NCBI GenBank assembly: GCA_913056105.1
Contig: CAJXMB010000003.1
Coordinates: forward strand, 1 to 38,655
Origin: an uncultured Nitratiruptor sp.
GTDB taxonomy: Bacteria > Campylobacterota > Campylobacteria > Campylobacterales > Nitratiruptoraceae
Direction of reading: 5' to 3'
Length of the DNA: 38,655 bases
Positions 1 to 8,799 of the stretch are shown here, in pieces. The position numbers and the translations under genes were made by a program. The notes beneath the pieces are model-generated. The model was not told the DNA's origin, ran no database searches, and was given only the letters and a program-made list of their open reading frames with translations. Positions within the stretch are counted from its first letter, which is position 1. The number at the start of each line of letters is the position of its first letter.

Positions 1-106
1 ATTGTCTTTTTTTATTTTTAGCTTTGGTTTAAGCTATTTTTTATAGGATTGCTTTGTAAAGAAAATATAGCAAGATTATACTAAAATGTTTTTTAAAAGA
101 AGTTTT

Positions 107-127
107 AGTCCAAGAGGGTCTTGGACT
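107..127 (-). terminator. Perfect 9-bp inverted repeat overlapping the glyA stop codon (possible terminator or 3' stabilising hairpin)
   Basis: AGTCCAAGA-GGG-TCTTGGACT read directly. It sits at the 3' end of glyA, but no U-tract follows on the minus strand. Confidence 0.5.
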
Positions 128-1374
128 TAATATGTAGGTTGATTGTAGATAATGAAATTATGAGCAAGTTTAGTTAGCTCTTTTTTTATCTCTTCTTGAA
201 GTGAGGTGTTATTAATATCATCTAAAATATCTGCAATTTTATTTGCTATAAGTTCAAATTCTTTCTCTTTCATTCCTCTACTTGTCAGGGCTGGACTTCC
301 AATTCTTATACCACTTGTAACAAATGGGCTTCTTGTCTCTCCTGGAACTGTATTTTTATTTACAGTTATTCCTGCTCTTCCCAATGCTTCATCTGCATCT
401 TTTCCACTAAAATCTTTATCTAAAAAGCTAACTAAAACTAAATGATTATCAGTTCCACCACTAACAACACTGTATCCTCTTTTTGTTAATACATCAGCTA
501 AAACTGAGGCATTTTTCTTAACCTGTTTTGCATACTCTTTCCATTCTGGTTTTAGGTTTTCACCAAATCCAACAGCTTTTGCTGCAATCACATGAACTAA
601 TGGGCCGCCTTGAATTCCTGGAAAGATAGCACTATTTATCTTTTTAGCAATATCAGCATCATTGGTCATTATCATACCGCCTCTTGGACCTCTAAGAGTC
701 TTATGCGTAGTGGTTGTGACAACATCGCAGTATGGAAATGGGCTTGGATGCTCACCTGCTGCAACTAAACCTGCAATATGAGCAATATCTGCAAAAAGCA
801 AAGCTCCAACTCTATCTGCTATTTCTCTAAATTTTTTAAAATCTATCTCTCTTGGATATGCACTTGCTCCACAAACTATGATTTTTGGCTTAACAATTTT
901 GGCAATATCTAAAACTCTATCATAATCAATCCAACCATCTTCATTTACTCCATAAAAAAAGCTATGATATATCTTTCCACTTGCATTTACTTTTGCCCCA
1001 TGAGTTAAATGCCCTCCATGGCTTAAATCCATTCCTAAAATCTTATCATACGGTTTTAAAAGTGCCATATAGACTGCTTGATTTGCTTGACTTCCAGAGT
1101 GTGGTTGAACATTTACATATTCACATCCAAATAGTTTTTTGGCTCTATTGATTGCCAAATTCTCTATAGCATCAGCATTTTCACATCCACCATAATATCT
1201 TTTACCTGGATATCCTTCAGCATACTTATTTGTAAATACGCTTCCCATTGCTTCCATAACAGCTGGAGATGTAAAATTTTCACTTGCTATCATCTCCAAA
1301 TGGTCAGTCTGTCTTTTTAACTCATTTTCTATTATTTGATAAACCTCTATATCTTTTTCTTTTAAAAAACTCAT
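127..1374 (-). CDS. glyA: Serine hydroxymethyltransferase
   Basis: 415 aa full-length SHMT-like protein; motifs HLTHGAKVN and [18 protein letters not shown] (PLP lysine region). Confidence 0.97.
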   Translation of the reverse strand: MSFLKEKDIEVYQIIENELKRQTDHLEMIASENFTSPAVMEAMGSVFTNKYAEGYPGKRYYGGCENADAIENLAINRAKKLFGCEYVNVQPHSGSQANQAVYMALLKPYDKILGMDLSHGGHLTHGAKVNASGKIYHSFFYGVNEDGWIDYDRVLDIAKIVKPKIIVCGASAYPREIDFKKFREIADRVGALLFADIAHIAGLVAAGEHPSPFPYCDVVTTTTHKTLRGPRGGMIMTNDADIAKKINSAIFPGIQGGPLVHVIAAKAVGFGENLKPEWKEYAKQVKKNASVLADVLTKRGYSVVSGGTDNHLVLVSFLDKDFSGKDADEALGRAGITVNKNTVPGETRSPFVTSGIRIGSPALTSRGMKEKEFELIANKIADILDDINNTSLQEEIKKELTKLAHNFIIYNQPTY

Positions 1375-1384
1375 CTATTCTCCT

Positions 1385-2869
1385 TTATTTTTTTGGTCTC
1401 ATTGCAGGAAATAAAATTACATCTTTGATTGTGTGTTGATTTGTAAGTAGCATTATAAGTCTATCTATCCCAATACCTTCTCCAGCTGTAGGAGGCATTC
1501 CGTATCCTAATGCTCTTACAAAATCCTCATCCATATGCATAGCTTCATCATCTACATCTTTTTTGGCAACTTGAGCTTTAAATCTCTCATATTGATCTAA
1601 TGGGTCATTTAACTCATTAAATCCATTTGCTATCTCTTTGCCAGCGATAAAGAGTTCAAATCTTTGAGCAATATTAGGGTCTTCATCGCTTCTTCTTGCA
1701 AGCGGGCTAATATCTATTGGAAAATCTGTTACAAATGTTGGATTTATAAGTTTTTCTTCTACAAAATTATCAAAAAGTTCTGCTTGTAAATCACCTAAAG
1801 ATAGATTATCTTCTACTTCTATACTATTTTCTTTTAAAAAGTTGATGATTTTTTCTTTGCTATTTACAATCTCTTTATCAATGCCACCTATTTGAGTAAT
1901 AGCATCAAGATATTTTACTCTTTTAAAAGGTGTGCTAAAATCGATAACCATATCCCCATATTCAAGTTTTTTAGTCAAAGATAGGTTTTCAAATATATAA
2001 TCAAAAAGCTCTTCAGTTAGTTTCATTAAATCTTCATAGGTATGATAAGCCCAATAAAACTCTATCATTGTAAATTCAGGGTTGTGAGTTGCATCCATCC
2101 CCTCATTTCTAAAGTTTCTATTGATTTCAAAAACTGCTTCAAACCCACCAACAATCAATCTTTTTAGATACAATTCAGGTGCAATTCTAAGAAATCTCTC
2201 TACATTCAAAGCATTATGAAAAGTTACAAAAGGTCTTGCATTTGCTCCTCCAGGGATTGGATGCATCATAGGTGTTTCAACCTCTAAAAAGTGATGTTTT
2301 TCAAAAAAATTTCTTATTAAAGAGATAACTTTGCTTCTTGTTCTAAAGATATCTCTTGTATTTGGATTCATTATCATATCAAGATATCTTTGTCTATATT
2401 TTATCTCTTGGTCTTGAATCCCGTGGTATTTTTCAGGTAGGGGAGTTATAGCTTTTGTTACAAGATTTAGATTTTGAGTATGTAGAGTCAACTCTCCAGT
2501 TCTTGTTATAAAAGGGTAGCCAAATGCCTCTATGATATCCCCAACTTCTATAAGTTTTTTAGCTATTTTAAAATTTTCATCTCCTAAGGAGTCTTTGCTA
2601 AAATATATCTGAACTATTCCACTATCATCTTCAATCTTTGCAAATGCCGCTTTCCCCATAACTCTTAAAAATTTTATTCTTCCTATTAATGATACTTTTT
2701 GACTCTCATCTTCTTTATTTTCTAAATCCTTTACATAACTAAATTTGTCTAAAAAGGCTTTATTGCTCATCAATTTTTTAAATCCAGTTCCGTATGGTAA
2801 AATCCCAGCTTTTTTTAACTCTTGGGCTTTTTTAATCCTTTGTTGTTCATATTCGCTTTTAAAAATCAA
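1385..2869 (-). CDS. lysS: Lysyl-tRNA synthetase, class II
   Basis: 494 aa; class II motifs ([47 protein letters not shown]). Confidence 0.97.
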   Translation of the reverse strand: MIFKSEYEQQRIKKAQELKKAGILPYGTGFKKLMSNKAFLDKFSYVKDLENKEDESQKVSLIGRIKFLRVMGKAAFAKIEDDSGIVQIYFSKDSLGDENFKIAKKLIEVGDIIEAFGYPFITRTGELTLHTQNLNLVTKAITPLPEKYHGIQDQEIKYRQRYLDMIMNPNTRDIFRTRSKVISLIRNFFEKHHFLEVETPMMHPIPGGANARPFVTFHNALNVERFLRIAPELYLKRLIVGGFEAVFEINRNFRNEGMDATHNPEFTMIEFYWAYHTYEDLMKLTEELFDYIFENLSLTKKLEYGDMVIDFSTPFKRVKYLDAITQIGGIDKEIVNSKEKIINFLKENSIEVEDNLSLGDLQAELFDNFVEEKLINPTFVTDFPIDISPLARRSDEDPNIAQRFELFIAGKEIANGFNELNDPLDQYERFKAQVAKKDVDDEAMHMDEDFVRALGYGMPPTAGEGIGIDRLIMLLTNQHTIKDVILFPAMRPKK

Positions 2870-2882
2870 TCTCTATCCTTTA

Positions 2883-3500
2883 CTATCTTGATTTGTTGTT
2901 TTCTAAATTTTTGATTTTGTTTTTAATAGTTTTGATACTCTCTTTTTCAGCACTATTTTTGATGCTACTTTTTATCTCTTCACTCTTTTTTTCAACCTTT
3001 TGTTTCAACTCTTTTGGACTTAGTTTAACAATATAGCTTCCAGTATCTAACATAAGAGGAAAGAAAAGAGAGTTTTTTGTATATTTGTTGACAACCTTTT
3101 TAGTAGCTTCTATATTATAGATTGCATAAGCGATAACTGAAAATATTAAAAATATTTTTGCAGCACCAAATAGAAACCCTAATAATTTATCTATTATGCC
3201 TAATCCACTTAGATTTATAAGTTTTGCAAAAAATTTTCCCAAAATAATCATTGCTATCCAAAATAGAATAAGTCCAATTAAAAAGCCTATAAAAGATAGA
3301 GCTGCTTCATTTTTAATATGAAATATATTTTGATCTATAAAGATACCAATATCTTGATTGTAATGAGATCCAATATAGATTCCACCTATAATTCCAATAA
3401 GAGCAAATAGCTCTTTTATAAAACCATCTAATATACCTTTTAAACCTAAAAACAGAATTGTAGCACCAATTATAATATCAAAAGTTGTCAATCCATCCAT
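2883..3500 (-). CDS. cvpA: CvpA family membrane protein
   Basis: 205 aa, several TM segments, CvpA-like N-terminus (FDIIIGATILFLGLKGILDGFIKELFALIGIIGGIYIG). Confidence 0.85.
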   Translation of the reverse strand: MDGLTTFDIIIGATILFLGLKGILDGFIKELFALIGIIGGIYIGSHYNQDIGIFIDQNIFHIKNEAALSFIGFLIGLILFWIAMIILGKFFAKLINLSGLGIIDKLLGFLFGAAKIFLIFSVIAYAIYNIEATKKVVNKYTKNSLFFPLMLDTGSYIVKLSPKELKQKVEKKSEEIKSSIKNSAEKESIKTIKNKIKNLENNKSR

Positions 3501-3509
3501 TTACTGCCT

Positions 3510-4577
3510 TTAAAGTGATTGTATAAGTGATTTTAATTCTTGAGGTCTATTTGAATATTTTAAAGCATCCTCTTTTGTGATCATTCTATTTTTAAGTAGT
3601 TTTAAAATTACTTGAGTTTGAGTTTGCATTCCAGTACTTTGTTGATTAAGCTGCATTTGAGAATATATTTGGTGAACTTTATCTTCTCTTATTAAGTTAG
3701 CAATAGCTGGTGTATTTATCATGATCTCAATAGCAGCTACTCTTCCTCCACCTATTTTTGGTATCAAAGCTTGCGATATAACTGATATTAAACTTGTTGA
3801 AAGCATTGCTCTAACTTGTGGTTGCTCATCTCCACTAAATACATCTATAATCCTATTTACTGTTTGAGGAGCAGAGTTGGTATGTAGTGTTCCAAAAACT
3901 AAGTGTCCAGTTTCAGCTGCAGTCAAGGCTGCTGCAATTGTCTCTTTATCCCTCATCTCACCAATAAGTATGATATCAGGGTCTTCTCTTAGTGCATATT
4001 TTAAAGCTGTGGCAAAAGATTTTGTATCATTTCCAATCTCTCTGTGAGAAAATAGAGATTTTTTGTTTTCATGGATAAACTCTACTGGATCTTCAATGGT
4101 AAGAATATGTTTATGTTCATGCTCATTTATCTCATTTAACATTGCAGCAAGAGTAGTTGATTTACCACTACCAGTAGGACCTGTAACTAAAATAAGACCT
4201 TTTTCTCTTTTAATAATTTTAGAAAATACTTTTGGAGCATTGATATCTTCAAAAGTTGGAACTTTTATAGGAATTATCCTAAAAGCAGCTGCAATATCTC
4301 CTAAAGTTTTATAGTAATTTACCCTAAATCTTCCTATGTTTGGAAGGAAAAGAGCAAAATCAAGCTCACTATTTTCTTCAAAAATCTTTTTTTGTTTTTC
4401 GGTTATGATTTCATAACACATCCTCTCTATCTCTTCACCATTTAATTTTGGCAAATTTAGAGGGACTAATTTTCCATCAATTCTTATTTGAGGTTCACTT
4501 CTACCTACAAGGTGTAAATCTGATGCTTTATAAGCAACTACAGTTTTTAGTAGTTTTCTAATATCTATTTCGCTCAT
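3510..4577 (-). CDS. pilT: Type IV pilus retraction/twitching ATPase PilT
   Basis: Walker A GPTGSGKSTT, AIRAE-like box and GEMRDKETI. Start assigned to internal Met (MSEIDIRKLLK) because AAAGGA lies just upstream; the ORF track extends to 4610. Confidence 0.9.
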   Translation of the reverse strand: MSEIDIRKLLKTVVAYKASDLHLVGRSEPQIRIDGKLVPLNLPKLNGEEIERMCYEIITEKQKKIFEENSELDFALFLPNIGRFRVNYYKTLGDIAAAFRIIPIKVPTFEDINAPKVFSKIIKREKGLILVTGPTGSGKSTTLAAMLNEINEHEHKHILTIEDPVEFIHENKKSLFSHREIGNDTKSFATALKYALREDPDIILIGEMRDKETIAAALTAAETGHLVFGTLHTNSAPQTVNRIIDVFSGDEQPQVRAMLSTSLISVISQALIPKIGGGRVAAIEIMINTPAIANLIREDKVHQIYSQMQLNQQSTGMQTQTQVILKLLKNRMITKEDALKYSNRPQELKSLIQSL

Positions 4578-4587
4578 AAAAAGTCCT

Positions 4588-4869
4588 TTATTCAATAATT
4601 TTTGGAACAATAAAAAAGTTATCTTCTGATTTTGGTGAATTTTTTAAGATTTTTTGACCAATACTCTCATCTAAGTTTGGTTCATCTTTTCTTAAAGGAG
4701 AGCTTCCATCTTTTGAAATTTCCAAATTTGAGATATCCAACTCATTTAAATTTTCAACAAATCCTAAAAATCTATTAAGTTCATCTAAAATTTCTGCTCT
4801 TTTTGTTTCATCTATCCTTAGTTGCGATAGTGTTTCAAGTTTAAAGAGTAGTTTTTCATCTATTTGCAT
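4588..4869 (-). CDS. gatC: Glutamyl/aspartyl-tRNA(Gln/Asn) amidotransferase subunit C
   Basis: 93 aa GatC-like (LSQLRIDETKRAEILDELNRFLGFVENLNELD; SPLRKDEP). Confidence 0.9.
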   Translation of the reverse strand: MQIDEKLLFKLETLSQLRIDETKRAEILDELNRFLGFVENLNELDISNLEISKDGSSPLRKDEPNLDESIGQKILKNSPKSEDNFFIVPKIIE

Positions 4870-4969
4870 ACTTTCTCCTAAAATATTTTTGTTATTTTAA
4901 CATAAATAATATCCTTTTTATCTTTCATTTGCTAATATATCATTACTAAAATCAGAAAAAGGAAAAGGT

Positions 4970-5578
4970 GTGGGGGTAAAAGATAACATTGAGTTTATAA
5001 AAGAGGAGATCTCTAATGAAGAGAAGTTTTTAGAACAAGTTATTAAGGTAGAGAGATTTTATAAAAGATATAAAAAGCAAATTTTAGGTGGTTTGACTAT
5101 CGTATTGGTTTTTTCTATTGGATACTGGCTATATGGCTTAAAAAAAGATTATGATTTAAAAGTCTCAAATGAAGCCTATCTAAATCTTTTAAAAAACCCA
5201 GATAGCAAAAAAGATCTGCAAACCTTAAAAAATAAAAATCCAAAACTATATCTACTCTTTTTATTTCAAGAGGCTATGAAAAATTCAAATAGCAATGAAC
5301 TTAAAAAGATTGCTTCTAAAAATATTTTTCCAATATCAAATATAGCCAAATACCAAAGTGCATCTATCCTAAAAGATCAAAAAGAGCTTCAAAATTATGA
5401 ATATAACCAAAATGCTCTATTAAAAGATATTGCAATTTTACAGGAGGCTTTTTTGTTTTATAAACAAAATAGATTTAAAGAGGCAAAAGAGAAGCTAAAT
5501 AGTATCAATCCAAACTCTTTAGTCTATCCATATGCTAAATTTTTGCTCCATTATGGGATAAAAGGGAGTCTAAAATGA
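4970..5578 (+). CDS. Single-pass membrane protein with TPR-like periplasmic domain (YfgM-like topology)
   Basis: Cytoplasmic charged N-terminus, one TM (ILGGLTIVLVFSIGYWLYGL), then helical repeats. GTG start; 4-bp overlap with the next gene. Confidence 0.7.
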   Translation: MGVKDNIEFIKEEISNEEKFLEQVIKVERFYKRYKKQILGGLTIVLVFSIGYWLYGLKKDYDLKVSNEAYLNLLKNPDSKKDLQTLKNKNPKLYLLFLFQEAMKNSNSNELKKIASKNIFPISNIAKYQSASILKDQKELQNYEYNQNALLKDIAILQEAFLFYKQNRFKEAKEKLNSINPNSLVYPYAKFLLHYGIKGSLK

Positions 5579-6570
5579 AAAAAATAGTCTCTTTTTTGCT
5601 AATAATTGCTTTTATTGTCTTTAGTGGATGTAGTTCAAGAAAATATTTTGAACCAGAAGATGTTGTAGCTAAAGTAAAGTTTGATAAAAATCTACCTGCA
5701 AAAATTATTGATATAAGAAGAGATGGAGCAACTCTAAAAAATGGTCAAGTTATTACAAAAGATGGACTTTTAAATATATATCTTCCAAAAGGTTATGTCT
5801 ATATAGGTGGAAAAGATTATATTGTTGGAGCAGATGATTGTGGAGATGTGATAATAAAAGATGGTAAAACTACTATTTTTAGGAAGCATTTTGATTCTAA
5901 AAAGGCAGTTTCAGCAAATATCAGTAACAACATTTTAGCCCTGCTTTTTGATAATAATGAGATAATGGTTTATGATATCAAACAAAATAAAAAGCTATAT
6001 CAATATAGTGAAAACAGAATCTCTGCGGTTGATGCCAAGATTGCTTCTCCACTCTTTTTAGATAGCCTAATACTCTTTCCAACTCTTGATGGAAAAATAG
6101 ATATCTATGATAAAACTCAAAACAAAATTATTAGAACCATTATTGTTGGAACTAAAAATGAGTTTAATAATATTATATTTTTAAAAGTTATAGGAAATAT
6201 TCTAATAGCAGCTACACCAAATAAAATAATCTCAGTAAATCCACAAAATATTAATAGTCTAAATGAAAATATTAGAGATGTTATCTTTTTGAAAGATAGA
6301 GTCTATATCTTAACAAATGATGGAGAGGTTTTACTAACTGATGAAAATCTAAATATTTTAAAATCAAGAAAATATCCATTTGCCCACTTTGTAGGAGCAA
6401 TTTATGGAAAATATCTATATATGATTGAAAAAGAGGGTTATATCATAGCAGTCGATAAAGATTTAAGAGTATCAAATATTTTTAAACTTGAAGACTCAAT
6501 AGATGATTTTATATTTACCTCAAATGATAAGATTTTTTATAAAGACAGATTTTTTCAGTTAGCTAAATGA
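5575..6570 (+). CDS. Beta-propeller lipoprotein (BamB/PQQ-repeat-like)
   Basis: Lipobox-like signal MKKIVSFLLIIAFIVFSGC. Repeated blade-like strands: DNNEIMVYDIKQNKKL, SPLFLDSLILFPTLDGKIDIYDKTQNKIIRT, NDGEVLLTDENLNILKS, EGYIIAVDKDLRVS. Confidence 0.7.
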   Translation: MKKIVSFLLIIAFIVFSGCSSRKYFEPEDVVAKVKFDKNLPAKIIDIRRDGATLKNGQVITKDGLLNIYLPKGYVYIGGKDYIVGADDCGDVIIKDGKTTIFRKHFDSKKAVSANISNNILALLFDNNEIMVYDIKQNKKLYQYSENRISAVDAKIASPLFLDSLILFPTLDGKIDIYDKTQNKIIRTIIVGTKNEFNNIIFLKVIGNILIAATPNKIISVNPQNINSLNENIRDVIFLKDRVYILTNDGEVLLTDENLNILKSRKYPFAHFVGAIYGKYLYMIEKEGYIIAVDKDLRVSNIFKLEDSIDDFIFTSNDKIFYKDRFFQLAK

Positions 6571-6899
6571 AAACTATAGTAGAGATTTTTAAAAAGAGAA
6601 AAACTATTTTTAAAGAGTTAAAACTTATTGATTTAAAAGCTCTTGGAGTAAAAAAAAGATATGAGGTTTATGATGCTGTAGATATAAAAAATAGATACTT
6701 TTTGATTTTTAGAGTTGAAAGAAAGAGTAGATTTGTCTCTAAAAATGCTCTTGATTTGGTTGAGATATATGAAAAGATTTTAAAAACTAAAGAGCATAAT
6801 TATAAATATATCTATGTTCTATTTTTTAGCCCTTTTTGTTCAAAATCGAAAAAACTATTAGAAGAGAGAGGTTTTAAAGTTTTAGATGTTACTTTGTGA
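6567..6899 (+). CDS. Conserved small protein, function unknown (possible PD-(D/E)XK nuclease-like fold)
   Basis: 110 aa ORF with overlaps to both neighbours; pattern VDIKNRYFLIFRVERKSRF followed by a helix and strand. Confidence 0.7.
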   Translation: MKTIVEIFKKRKTIFKELKLIDLKALGVKKRYEVYDAVDIKNRYFLIFRVERKSRFVSKNALDLVEIYEKILKTKEHNYKYIYVLFFSPFCSKSKKLLEERGFKVLDVTL

Positions 6900-7506
6900 T
6901 ATTGGAAATAGTTATGCTCACTTTTTTGATGGAAAAAGAGTTTGGAAAGAGAGTTTAGAAGAGTTTTTAGATAAGTATTTTAATGAAAAGCTCTATTTTA
7001 TAAATGTTAATCAAAAATTAAAAGATAGATTAAAGGATATAAAAAATTGGATAAATTTAGAAGAGTATATTGAGTTTAAAACTACTTATAAAGGTTTAGG
7101 AGTAGATAGAAAGGTTTTATGTTTAGCTATTGAAGATGGCGTTGGAGTAGATGCGGGAAGTGCAATTACAGTTGATTTGATGGTAAAAAAAGAGCATAAG
7201 GGTGGATTTATACTTCCTGGATTTAAAGCTTATGAAGATGCTTTTAAAGAAATCTCTTCTATTTTAGATAAAGGTATAGATTTTAGTGTTAATTTAAATA
7301 GTTTGCCAAAAAATACTAAAGAAGCTATTAGTTATGGAGTAATTAAATCTATAGTTTGCCTTATAAATGATATAGCAAAAGGGAAAAAGATTTTTCTAAC
7401 TGGAGGAGATGGTAAAAAGCTTTTACCATTTTTAGAAAATGCAAAATATGATGAGAAGTTGATTTTTTATGGAATGAAAAAAATTATAAAGGATAGATTG
7501 TGTTAA
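6886..7506 (+). CDS. coaX: Type III pantothenate kinase
   Basis: CDIGNS...; DAGSAITVDLM; GGFILPG; FLTGGDG. Confidence 0.92.
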   Translation: MLLCDIGNSYAHFFDGKRVWKESLEEFLDKYFNEKLYFINVNQKLKDRLKDIKNWINLEEYIEFKTTYKGLGVDRKVLCLAIEDGVGVDAGSAITVDLMVKKEHKGGFILPGFKAYEDAFKEISSILDKGIDFSVNLNSLPKNTKEAISYGVIKSIVCLINDIAKGKKIFLTGGDGKKLLPFLENAKYDEKLIFYGMKKIIKDRLC

Positions 7507-8117
7507 CTATTGCCCTGCCAAAAGGTAGAATAGCAAAAGAGACTCTAAATATATTTGAGACAATTTTTGAAAAAAAGTTTGAATTTGGTGAGAGAAAACT
7601 TATTTTAGAGGATGGTAATTTTAGATTTTTGCTTGTTAGAAATCAAGATGTGCCGACATATATTCACTATCAAGCAGCTGATATTGGAGTAGTAGGACTT
7701 GATGTATTGAAAGAGAAAAGTTATGATTTAGTAAAGCTTTTGGATATGAAGATTGGAAAATGCAAAGTTGCAATAGGTATAAAAAGAGATGAAGAGTTAG
7801 ATTTTTCTTCAAAACCATCCTTTAAAGTTGCAACAAAGATGGTAAATATTACAAGAGATTTCTTCTCTAAAAGAGCAATTCCAGTTGAAATCATTAAACT
7901 ATATGGTTCTATTGAGTTAGCTCCATTAGTTGGGCTTGCTGATATGATAGTGGATATTGTAGAAACAGGTGAGACAATGAAACAAAATGGATTAAAACCA
8001 GCTCTTACAATAATGCAATCAAGTGCTCACTTAATAGCAAATAAAAATAGCTTTTATGCAAAAAAAGATGAGATACTATCTTTGTATGAAAAAATATCAT
8101 CAGTGGTTAAAGAATGA
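7500..8117 (+). CDS. hisG: ATP phosphoribosyltransferase, short form
   Basis: 205 aa; LTIALPKGRIAKETL, DIGVVGLDVL, LADMIVDIVETGETM. GTG start overlapping the coaX end. Confidence 0.95.
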   Translation: MLTIALPKGRIAKETLNIFETIFEKKFEFGERKLILEDGNFRFLLVRNQDVPTYIHYQAADIGVVGLDVLKEKSYDLVKLLDMKIGKCKVAIGIKRDEELDFSSKPSFKVATKMVNITRDFFSKRAIPVEIIKLYGSIELAPLVGLADMIVDIVETGETMKQNGLKPALTIMQSSAHLIANKNSFYAKKDEILSLYEKISSVVKE

Positions 8118-8797
8118 GTTTAAATCTATATGCAAAAATAGAGCCATATATTGGATTTAAAAAAGAGCAAGAAGAGCTTCATAATCTGTTTTTAGAAAAA
8201 TTGTTAAATTTAGGTGTAAAAAAGGTTTTAGATATAGGTTGTGGAAGTGGTGATTTTTTATTGAAAGCTCAAAAAAGTGGCTTAGAGATAGAAGGTATAG
8301 ATTTAAGTGCTAAAATGGTTCAAAGAGCTATTCAAAAAGGAGTAAAAGCTTTTTGTATAGATCTATGTGGATTTAATAAAAAAGTAGAAGCAGCTGTTGC
8401 TATTTTTGATGTTCTAAACTATTTGAATAAAAAAGAGTTAAAAAAGTTTTTAAGCTGTGTCGATAATGTATTGGTTAAAAATGGGTTTTTTGTTTGTGAT
8501 ATAAATACGCTATATGGTTTTACAGATGTGGCTCAAGGTAGTATGATAGTTGATAAAAAAGATAGATTTATAGCATTGGATGCAGAGTTTGAAGATGAAA
8601 TATTAGAAACTAAAATAACGCTTTTTGAAAAAGAAAATAGTGGCTGTCATACAAAAGAGAGTGGGGTGATAAAGCAGTATTACCACGATATTGAAGAGTT
8701 AAAATTATTTAAAAATCTAAAACTAATAGATATAGATTTTATCTCGCTCTTTTCTGATCTATCTGATAAAGCAATTTTAACATTTAAAAAGGAGTAA
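8114..8797 (+). CDS. SAM-dependent class I methyltransferase
   Basis: VLDIGCGSGDFLL motif I, EGIDLSAKMV. Confidence 0.88.
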   Translation: MSLNLYAKIEPYIGFKKEQEELHNLFLEKLLNLGVKKVLDIGCGSGDFLLKAQKSGLEIEGIDLSAKMVQRAIQKGVKAFCIDLCGFNKKVEAAVAIFDVLNYLNKKELKKFLSCVDNVLVKNGFFVCDINTLYGFTDVAQGSMIVDKKDRFIALDAEFEDEILETKITLFEKENSGCHTKESGVIKQYYHDIEELKLFKNLKLIDIDFISLFSDLSDKAILTFKKE

Positions 8798-8799
8798 AA

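Noticed and set aside
206-445. 79-aa plus-strand ORF over glyA
   Set aside because: Antisense to conserved SHMT; spurious.
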